DNA from: Arcuatula senhousia
Taxonomy: Eukaryota > Mollusca > Bivalvia > Mytilida > Mytilidae
Direction of reading: 5' to 3'
Assembly: GCA_963971305.1 (NCBI GenBank)
Contig: OZ020311.1
Location: 1,178,001 to 1,242,000, forward strand
Length of the DNA stretch: 64,000 nt
Of the stretch, positions 55,430 through 64,000 are shown in pieces; the stretch's first letter is position 1, and every line of letters starts with the position of its first letter. Position numbers and translations under genes: made by a program. The notes under the pieces were generated by a model. That model was not told where the DNA came from and made no database searches. It was given only the letters and a program-made list of their open reading frames with translations.

Positions 55430-57800
55430 GAGATAATATTTTGTCACCACCTGTCTGACTGCAAAGGAGTAGGAAATCTTTCTAGCCCACAATGTAGTGA
55501 AGTGAATGTTATGAAACTGTTTGACCCTAATGATAGACACAAACGTAGTCATGGTCACAAACAATACAAACCGAGATCTGGTGCCAGTCAAACTGACAAC
55601 AGATCTCTTTCAGACACGTTTGATGATCTGGTAGCAAGTCTACAACAACCATTGGGAGTCCATCATGTTCGTACCATTCTCTATTCACTACGAGTCATGA
55701 AACTTAAAGACCTACGTGATATTGGGTTAGAAAAAGCAGGTACTGATCCATTTACTCCTTCTTACAGACTTACTAGCATTATTTGCGACGTTGCGCTTTT
55801 CCGTCTTTTTAAGCCTGTAAGAAGTGAGCCTCTTACTACTGAGGATAGGAAATTTCTCCATATTCCATTTAAGAACAAAGGGATAGATGCTATAAACATC
55901 AGCAATATTTTAAATCGTAAGGAATTTACATCTAAAATTCCTCCATATTTCAAAAATCAGTCAACACCAATTGTTTCCTACCGCTACACTAAAACCATAA
56001 GTAGTAAAATTTTCAACCACAAAAAGGCATTGCAGGACCTAAACATTGAAGAATATCTTAAGTCCCCATCTGACATGTGATTGCTATGCTTCTCCCTTTG
56101 TCTATGGTCCATCTGGTCATGTCATCACGGGTGATCTTAAGATAATTGAAAATGATTTATTACGTAATGTGGTTTCCCATGGACCTAAATTCAGGGAACC
56201 GCAACGTATAAATTGGAATCACAACTTTAAGATCATCATGGACGCTGTGGAGGACTATGCAAGAGCCTGGATAAAGAGGGAAAAGGACCAAGAACCAGAG
56301 CTTGAATCACTGTCGGACTGGGTAAGGACTATCCGATCTCTTGTACGAAGCCGAATAGACAAACTTCGCAAATGTGTGAACCCCCGGCCTTCTTCTGTAT
56401 TTAGAGATCGTGAAGCTCTCAATTGTCTCTCTTCCTTACATGACAGGTATGTTGTCACGCCAGCAGACAAGGCTTCCAATAATATAGTTTTTGTATGTAA
56501 AGCACACTATTACAATTGTCTAATAAAAGAACTAGGCATTGATGGTAATACTTCCGCTAGTGCTACATACACACGGACTACATTTAACAAAGATGAAATC
56601 ATAGCCAACCATAGCTCTTTTATGTCCTCTTTCAATATTCCAATGAAAGAGGAACATAAAGAGTTACCATATTTGTACTGGATACATAAACTTCACACAA
56701 AAATCCGTACAAAGAAAGGTATATAGCTGGATCTTCATCATGTTCAACTACAGAACTGTCCGTTCATTTAACTAAAATCTTGTCTGCTGTCAAAGAAGGT
56801 CAACAAGCATACTGCGACACTATTTATAATCGTAGTGGAATTAACCATATGTGGATTTTGAAGAACTCAAAAGATTTGTTAGATCATTTTAAATCTCGAT
56901 CATTTTCTGAGGTTCACTCTTTGAAAACGTTCGATTTTTCAACTTTATACACTACCTTGCCACACGAAAAACTAAAATGTCGCCTGAAAAAACTTCTCGA
57001 AAAAGCCTTTTCAAACTCTAGGAATTTTGTTGTTTTTGGTTATAATTCTACCTACTTTTCCAAAACATCTTTCAAAGATAAAATTTGTTACACACTTGAA
57101 CAAGTTTGCAGTATGCTTTATTTCCTCATTGACAACATATTTGTCACCTTCGGAGGAGAGATTTTTTAACAACAAATCGGCATTCCAATGGGCACAAACT
57201 GTGCTCCTCTCCTCGCCGATTTGTTTTTATACTCTTACGAGACTGAATTTCTTCAGGGACTCGTAAAGAACAAGAAGATGAAAGAGGCAAGGTCATTTAA
57301 TCTTACATTCAGATATATTGATGATGTCCTTTCTGTCAATAACACTTCATTTGGTAGATGGATTCCTTCAATATATCCTCCGGAATTGGAGATTAAAGAG
57401 ACCACCGAATCAAATTGCTTCACGTCTTTCTTGGATTTGCACCTCGAATTTGACCCAGGTGGTCATCTCAGTACAAAAATTTATGATAAACGAGACGATT
57501 TTAATTTTAAAATTATTAATTTTCCTAATCTACAGAGCAATATACCTACTTCTCCTGCATACGGTGTTTATATTTCACAACTTATTCGATATGCCAGAGC
57601 TTGCACACATTTCACAGATTTTTTGATCAGACACCGATTTCTTCGGGACCGACTTTTGGAGCAGGGCTATAAGAAAGTGCGTGTCATACGATCACTAAAA
57701 ACCGGTGGTTACACAAAAAAATATCATCTTTGCGAAGACATTTAAGGGATGCTAAGTTGATCATCTCAGTACATCAACCAGCCAAACACTAATCAGAGCA
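55430..57800 (+). mobile_element. PLE-1 longer copy
   Basis: Contains the N-terminal region and the full RT core of the family whose truncated copy sits in contactin intron 4. The copies are nearly identical from about 56727 to 57690 (a few substitutions), so they are recent relatives. The coding frame is broken (next entry). The 3' end diverges after about 57700 and has an inverted piece of the family 3' UTR. Confidence 0.85.
55502..57745 (+). pseudogene. PLE-1 RT ORF, frameshifted
   Basis: Frame pieces: 55502-56080 (N-terminal, KLFDPNDRHKRSHGHKQYKP onwards), 56046-56726 (fingers, with VVTPADKASNNIVFVCKAHY and LPYLYWIHKLHTKI), 56720-57169 (AGSSSCSTTELSVHLTKILS then motif A, FDFSTLYTTLPHEKLK), and 57170-57745 (motif B GIPMGTNCAPLLADLF, YIDD, thumb). 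Frameshifts lie near 56050-56080 and 56720. A TAA at 57167-57169 replaces the CAA codon kept in copy 1. The last residues, after RSLK, differ from copy 1. Non-functional as it stands. Confidence 0.88.
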
Positions 57801-57803
57801 AGA

Positions 57804-58844
57804 ACAAAATCAGCTTTACTAATTACAAAACCCCAAGTATTAAGTTTCTTTTGGTCCATTTATCTTCAAATTTTGACTGTTGATTTGCACTTTTTCCGCA
57901 ACTCAAAGACAGTAACATTAATTTTTAATGTAACAAACTATCTTGTAAATTATAAAAAAGTGCATTTGGTTTGAAATTGAACACTATAACGTTTTCAAAA
58001 TGTTGTTAAAGAAATGGAAATTTTCTATCAAAATGTGAGGTTGGACCTCTTCTCTGACTTGTAGCGATTTCATAAAGCATAAGGCGAGCTTTGTTTTTAA
58101 TAAATTTGACTTTAAAGCCTTTTGTTTCAGTATATGATTAAACTATAGAAAATAAAGAGATGTGGAATAAGTGTACGCTACACAGCCCACAATAAAACGG
58201 CAATTTAGAAAAACCACAATGGACAACTGCCAACAGCCTTCAACGAGGCCATTTGGCACTGCTCGCGGTTCTGCTATTGGCCCATGGTCTACATAAAATG
58301 CATATAATTCAAATCCAGCCCTGAAAAAGTCACAGATAGACCCCATTCTTAAACAAGAAACAGAAAACATCAAAAAGACAAGTACAAACGAAAGCTTTGT
58401 CAAAGATTCCTGGTTTAGGACAGGAACATTTAATATTTGGCGGGGTTAAACTAGTTTTTTTGGGCCCAACCTTCCCACTATCAATATTCCTAGACAAAGC
58501 ACAAAAACTAAACACACAATAAAAATCAAATCGATCAAAGCCCAATTCCACTAGAGAGAACCTAAGACAAAAAACATCAAGAACAAACAACAAACAAACA
58601 TTCCTTAGACATAATACAATATCAAAATTCAAGTTTTTTGACGTTTTTTTTAACAAGATGGAAATTGTACGTCACCCCTAGGTTTGCTGGGTAATGGTTA
58701 TTAGGATTTTCAAAATTTTCATCTATTTTGAAGACAAAAGTTTAACCCTTTGAAGATTTCCTGTTCAACTTAGGTTAATTTGAAGATAAATGGACCAAAA
58801 CTTTGTAATACTTGTAGTTTTGTAATTAGTCAAGCTGATTTTGT
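57804..58844. repeat. Inverted duplication of 69-bp arms
   Basis: 57804-57872 (ACAAAATCAGCTT ... TGGTCCATTTATCTTCAAA) is mirrored by 58777-58844 (TTTGAAGATAAATGGACCAA ... AAGCTGATTTTGT). The spacer holds an inverted copy of dispersed repeat B. Confidence 0.75.
58140..58350. repeat. Dispersed repeat B, inverted copy
   Basis: AGATGTGGAATAAGTGTACG, CCCACAATAAAACGGCAATT and GAGGCCATTTGGCACTGCTC correspond to the complement of 35520-35700. Confidence 0.75.
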
Positions 58845-59891
58845 AAAGAAACACAGGAATACTGATATAAGCCCTGTAGGTCGGCAATCTTGAATTTCCC
58901 GTAAAATAATATTTTGCCGAAATAAGTTTTTCATGAAGGTCTTATACTTAATCCATCACTTAAGTTGACATGAAAATATTGCTTTTGAACAAAATTTCAT
59001 GATTTTCTCACAGATTGGCTCGTAAAGATTAAAGTAGACTAACACGTTAGTTGTTTGACATTTATGAAAAGTTAGTTGTTTGATGTTTATATGATAAATA
59101 TGATAGGTGTGTGAGAAGAAAAGGTTGAGACAAAAAAAAAAAAAAAGGGAAGACAAAACAAAAACAAAATATGACTTTCAAAACAAGTTTGAGATATAAC
59201 TTTAACGAAAACTGAATTTGATAATTATGATAATTTTGTGAGAAAAATTGTGAGACCTAAAAACAAAAACAAAAAACCCCAAAACCTAATTATAAGTATA
59301 AAACAAACTTCACTTTCAAAACATATTTGATCAACTAAAAAGTCGGTCAAACTTTTTATCAACTTTTTAAAGATTTGTTTGAATTTTTTGACAATTTTAT
59401 ATGGATATGACAATATTCTCTTTTTTAGCAACTAACCTAGAAAATTCAAAATTTTGTTTAAATTAAAAAAAAACGTGTTAAATTTGTTGTATTAAATCCA
59501 AACTTCATACTAATCTGTGAATAATAAAAAAGGAAATATTACAAAACGAATGAGTAGAAAATTTAAAGCCCTGCATGTAATTTTATTTTTGTATGTTTGT
59601 TCATTTCATCATGTACAAAACAACCATAGTATTTTATTACAATTGTATGTACAAGCAGTGACTCATGTTTAAAAATAAAATTTTATATGACAAGACTTTA
59701 GTATGATATTTCTGGACTGTGTCTTGTTCGAATGAATCTTGTAGAGTTTTATTTACAGCGGAGAAGGACAATGGTCATGTGACTTGCTCAAAATAAATTA
59801 AATTTGAAAAATGTTTTGAGATTTTTGTGTTTTTAGATTCTTTTATCTAGTGTAGGCATATTTGATCAATATAATTAGAATTTGTATTCTA

Positions 59892-60486
59892 ATGCTGCAT
59901 TCACACGTACAACCACATAATGCGCATTCAATCCTCATTACCAAAGCGCATTGACCTGAAAGCGCATTCGATAACGTCGATTGGGTTCACACTTCTCTTC
60001 AATTCGTATTCAATTCGAATTGAAACTGATATCCGTTCACACATATTTTACCACCCAATTCGCATTGGACATTTTTGGTTCCTGGAAGTCTGCTATGACG
60101 CCAAGGACTAATGACGTCGTAACGTTAAAACCTCATGTGTGACCCCTTCTTTGTATTTTATTCCGTTTTATTTGAAGTTAGATTTATTTTCAATTGATGC
60201 AATTAGATATTTATTTTAATTGAAGCAATTAGATATATTTTAATTGATGCAATTAGATATATTAAGGGCACTTGTCATATAATTCGAATTGAATAAAAGT
60301 TTCCGTTCACACGGCAATGCAATGCGCATTAATTGCGAATTATCCAATTCGAATTATCGAAAACGTATTATCATAGAGAATTGGATATTCGCATTCAATA
60401 GATTTTATGTGTGAACGCGTCAAAATTTTTGAATGCGAATTGAAATCGAATTGAATGCGCATTACTTGCAATTGTGAACGCAGCAT
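59892..60486. mobile_element. Foldback element rich in GCGCATT / AATTCGAATT
   Basis: The ends ATGCTGCATTCACA and inverted ATGCTGCGTTCACA. The interior is full of AATGCGCATT, GCGCATTC and AATTCGAATTG words in both orientations. Three direct copies of GATGCAATTAGATAT-like text lie in the centre (60195-60260). Absent from copy 1 of the duplication, so it or its host insert arrived later, or was lost there. Confidence 0.8.
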
Positions 60487-60793
60487 AAAAGTAGTATAAA
60501 TTCTTAGCTTAAGTATGGTCATGGGAGGTAATTTGTCAAAAAGCATGAAAAATCATCGTTTTTGCTCTAATCTTTGCTTTAACGTAAAAATCAAGGGAAC
60601 AAACCCCATTTTAAATTGATTCAAGATGATATAAAAAAAGTGAGGGAAATCTATTGACAGGAAAAAAGGGAACATTTTTGTGTGTTCTTACGGCTTTTCC
60701 TTTAAGAAAATCTATTGATAAATTAATGTTGGACCCAAGTGCAATGCTTTACCTTAAAATTAAATACAAAAGTGAAAATATTTTTTTTTAAAT

Positions 60794-60799
60794 TTTATT
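60794..60799 (-). terminator. Poly(A) signal of ankyrin gene copy 2
   Basis: AATAAA on the - strand, conserved with copy 1. Confidence 0.5.
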
Positions 60800-60873
60800 T
60801 CAAGGCATAATATGCACATTTATAAACATGGTTTTATTGCACAAAATTAAGTAACAAAAATAAATATGCACAC

Positions 60874-62180
60874 TTAATTTTCATCGTCGAATAACAAATA
60901 AGATTTCTTCACGTTCATCCAGTGTATTATTAAAAACACATGGTAAAGACTGGCTTCAATGTCTATAAAATGGAAGTTCAATGGAACAAATAATGTTGAT
61001 ATGTAAATGCTGAATCTCAGTTTAAACTTCTATGGTGTTAGTCTGATGTTGACGTTTCTAAAGTTTTAAGAGGTAACATTCCGTTTTTTATTTGCCTTAT
61101 CCAAACCTGGACACATCTTTTGTAATGACGAGATTAAGCTTTGTTTCCTTACAAAAACGTTTATCACAACCATATTTGGACTCTCTGTAAAATAAATGAA
61201 CAGTGAATTAATTTTGATAATCCATCGATGATATTATGACATCTACGTACCCTCCAAATTCAATCTTGGCACATCTAAGCCTCTTGCCTTATTTTCAAGT
61301 TCTTAGGGGTTAGATTTTGTTTACCGATTTCGGTATAATGGTGTTTTGATTGCTGATTTTGTCTTTGTATTTTCGTTAAAACGATGTTTTGTTTACTGAT
61401 TTTGTCTTTGTCTTTTCGGTATAATGATGTTTTGTTTACTGATTTTGTCTTTGTCTGTTCGGTATAATGATGTGTGACCGCAATCAATAGAGACCTGATT
61501 TGCACCATTACGAGGAGCCAACTCGTCATTTAATTTGAATTTCTTGTACCAAGTCAAGTTTAATTTTTCAAACGATGCCGGGTGACCTATGTTTTACTTG
61601 GAACCCGTTTGATAATTAGATTGATAATATGCTCTTTTAATCAGTTTCGTTTATTACGTTGAAATCTACGCAATTTAATTCCTATGGATTAAAAGTACGT
61701 TGTTGAAAAATGTATTTCAAAATTAAAAATCCTCCCACCAGTTCAATGATGTACTCTAAACCACGAAATTTAATCCCCTGGAAAACAAATAATTAATGTA
61801 AGTAATTAATAAAACTTACCTCTATTTTCGATTGCACTTAATTTTCTCTCCTTCCTGTCTAGTATTTCTGCAACTCTGTCATGCCCGAAATACTCCGCGT
61901 ACATAATTGCTGTCTTTCCATAGATGTCACATCTTCTCCAATCGCCTCCATTCTCCAACAAGAATTCTACGAAGGTTTCGAGTTCTTCTTCGCTCTGGCT
62001 TTGATTTCTGGTCCTACACGCCTCAATCAGTGGTGTCCTTCCATTAAAGTTTCGACAATTGAAAGAAATTCTTCCTTTTGAAATCAGCTGTGTTGCTTCG
62101 TGATATCTCTCGAACTTAATTGCTTGAAACAGAGCTGAAATCTGTTGTTTTGGTTCAATTTTTGTTGCTGCACAACCCAT
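60874..62180 (-). CDS. Small acylated ankyrin-repeat protein, copy 2
   Basis: Exons 62180-61820 (361 nt) and 60962-60874 (89 nt) join in phase 1 to give 149 residues. Exon 1 is nearly identical to copy 1 (MGCAATKIEP, NGRTPLIEACRTRN, YGKTAIMYAEYFGHDRVA; changes such as SDWGR to GDWRR). Exon 2 has lost one base against copy 1, so the C-terminus reads DIEASLYHVFLIIHWMNVKK and ends LFDDEN. Either it is a working paralogue with a new tail or an early pseudogene; the intact donor GTAAGT and acceptor TTTTATAG allow both. Confidence 0.7.
61820..62180 (-). CDS. Ankyrin gene copy 2, exon 1
   Basis: Complete and open, with Gly2-Cys3 acylation signal and two ankyrin units. The donor GTAAGT is better than copy 1's GTTAGT. 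Strong protein-level conservation amid diverged flanks suggests it was under selection for some time. Confidence 0.8.
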
Positions 62181-62256
62181 CTTTTACAATGAAGACAAAG
62201 TATGGGATATCTTATCGTGTGTGATTATTGAATGAATGAAAGTATGCGAAACTACT

Positions 62257-62265
62257 CTTATATTT
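62257..62265 (-). promoter_or_regulatory. TATA-like box, ankyrin copy 2
   Basis: AAATATAAG on the - strand, about 80 bp ahead of the start, conserved with 45199-45207. Confidence 0.5.
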
Positions 62266-62498
62266 ACTTTAAAATGACGTGGGTTTTCAAGGCATGGGGC
62301 GATCATCCGCAAAGGTTGAGATGAAGATTGCTAAAGGTGTTAATATTGTGCGAACAACAATGCTTCGAGGAGAGATCCAAGATATCTTTAAAACGTCCAT
62401 TAGAATCTTTCGTAAAAGTTATAATTTTATATTCTGTGGATATTTGATGAATTATCAGAAGTTCCAAAGAATGGAAGATAAATAAAATATAATTTATC

Positions 62499-62547
62499 CC
62501 GTTTTCAGCATTTTAAGATATATACACATTAAAAATGCTGAAAACGG
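62499..62547. repeat. Perfect 16-bp stem hairpin
   Basis: CCGTTTTCAGCATTTT (62499-62514) and its complement (62532-62547) enclose 17 bp. Copy 1 keeps only one arm (near 45448-45466), so the other arm was gained in copy 2. Confidence 0.8.
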
Positions 62548-62909
62548 AATAGATTACTTTTCATTTTACACTTTTTCCTGACTTTTAAACAAGAATGCAA
62601 GAATTTATGAAAATAATTGTTCTATACCTTATTGACAAGATGAAACGACCAGTATTGTATTTGCCTAAAAAACCAGAAACAACCAAGCAACAATTAAAAA
62701 AAAATCGCCTTATATTAAAATGAGTTCACTAAATTTTCCTGGATCATACTTGTATGGTCTAAGAGGCCAAATGGTCCTATTTGCTCTATCAAAGAACATC
62801 ATAATGACCGAAACGGGAGGATCAATTAACATAAAAAAAACCTTACAGAATGTGATGACAACATATCGAAGAAATTGAAGATTGCAAATTTTATGACTTT
62901 GTAAAACAT

Positions 62910-63555
62910 TTATAGTAAAAGAAGCAGAGGTTTACAAAGAGGGCAATCGAATATCGTTTATCAAGACAAAATCGGTGGACAAGAAATCATTGCAACAACA
63001 ACAAAAAATGAACATCACAGCGAAATTGCAATCAGAAACGTGCGCTCAAAACGAAAGTGAACTCCAGGTGCACCGGGGGGGGGGGAAAGCAATTCCTGCC
63101 TGCCTGCACAAATGTCACGATGCCAAAGATTGATTGAGTGTAAGTCTAATCCTGCAAGGATGACAGTATCAAAACTCTTATGTCAAACCAACATCTAGGC
63201 TCTATTGAGAGAGAGAGAATTCCCATATTTGTCTACAAGCAAATGATATCTTTAGTAAATTTTCCTGAGTTGCGACAATAACCGGGAAACAACATAATAG
63301 TTTGTTAATAATTTGCCAGTCAGCTGCTTCGCTCTATCACAATACTCCCGGCAAGTTTTGGAAAAAAAAACGATTAATCAGTTGTGATACGTTTATTGGA
63401 AATATAAAATCATCACGTTTGTAATAGAGCTTTGTGCATAGCCTTCCTCGTGTGTTAATTTCGAGATATCAATCATATATGAAGCGTATCTCTTAGAATA
63501 TGTAGTGTCTTTTATTTCATGTTCATTGGTTAATATGAGATGTAATAAGTAGCCA
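62910..63555 (-). mobile_element. PLE-2 relic, - strand
   Basis: 3' UTR text (AAGAAGCAGAGGT terminus at about 62915; GTGCACCGGG and AAGCAATTCCTGCC) is followed by RT relic text on the - strand. A poly-G run interrupts it at 63076. Confidence 0.65.
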
Positions 63556-63559
63556 AATC

Positions 63560-64000
63560 GAGAATACAAAGGTGACGACTTCAACTTTCCAATAGTCAAT
63601 TTTCCCTTTCTGTGTAGCAACATTCCATCCGCTCCAGCATATGGAGTTTAGGTATCACAATTGATTCGTTATCCCAGCGTATGTGGGGAGTATAACGACT
63701 TTCTTGAGCTACACGGCTCACAAGAAAATTGTTAACACAGAGGTACGTTGCTCCCAGGTTTTCATCACTCAAGAAATTTTACGGAAGACATCATGTGTTG
63801 TAGACGAATGCGGGATTTCTATCTCTCAGAATAGCACAGATTTTGGTCTGATACAAAGTTTGGTAATGTTATCCTTTCCGTATTTGATCAGTACTCAAGC
63901 GATCTTTGGCAACTTGACGGGTGTGCTATGACAAGCAAGAACTGCTTACTCTTTCGGAGCACCTGAATTCACTTTCGTTTCGACTTAAGTTCACGTTGCT
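63560..64000 (+). mobile_element. PLE-2 relic, + strand, runs off the window
   Basis: Reads GDDFNFPIVNFPFLCSNIPS, APAYGV, a stop, then FITQEILRKTSC-like text and the start of the 3' UTR (GCTTACTCTTTCGGAGCACC). Divergently oriented to the preceding relic. Confidence 0.65.

Larger units (their letters stand above)
58850..62490. repeat. Segmental duplication, copy 2
   Basis: Second copy of the contactin 3' flank and ankyrin gene (see 42780-45430), with moderate divergence, an insert at 59760-60780, and an inverted segment at 58840-58950. Confidence 0.85.

Overview
The window reads as nuclear DNA of a marine bivalve, most likely a mussel-like mollusc. This is inferred from AT-rich sequence, short GT-AG exons in long introns, and introns filled with Penelope-like retroelement debris, a hammerhead ribozyme, tRNA-type SINEs and foldback elements. 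Nothing in it looks bacterial, plasmid or phage.

The main gene is a complete contactin homologue on the + strand (12999-42652). I assembled 24 coding exons by hand. All junctions are GT-AG and the phase is kept throughout, giving 3681 nt and 1226 residues: signal peptide, C-type-lectin-like domain, six Ig domains, four fibronectin III domains and a C-terminal GPI-type signal. This is the layout of the lectin-domain contactins of invertebrates. A small acylated ankyrin-repeat gene lies tail-to-tail with it on the - strand (43845-45115). A diverged paralogue of that gene sits in a duplicated block at 58.8-62.5 kb.

Left flank, 1-12.9 kb: LINE and hammerhead relics, a (GA)n run, a 3' terminal copy of a Penelope-like element (PLE) and a 0.5 kb tandem duplication. 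Middle, 13-43 kb: contactin. Right, 45-64 kb: PLE relics, a 3.3 kb array of about 48 units of 69 bp, a stand-alone GIY-YIG endonuclease ORF, a 1.7 kb foldback element, a long broken PLE reverse transcriptase, the ankyrin paralogue and divergent PLE fragments.

The most striking pattern is that tandem arrays repeatedly grow from contactin splice junctions. Repeat units carry copies of the exon 4 acceptor, the exon 4 donor (55 bp), the exon 7 acceptor (about 119-144 bp) and the exon 23 donor (about 22 bp). The exon 14 donor was copied 15 kb away and expanded to about 48 units. In the exon 7 array each unit is a ready cassette: acceptor, 54-nt frame-keeping mini-exon, GT donor. A PLE has landed inside the exon 4 donor array, and another PLE piece abuts the exon 14-derived array.

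Coordinates were counted by hand from the numbered sequence, so boundaries of degenerate repeats are approximate. Exon calls rest on frame continuity and domain logic, not on transcripts.
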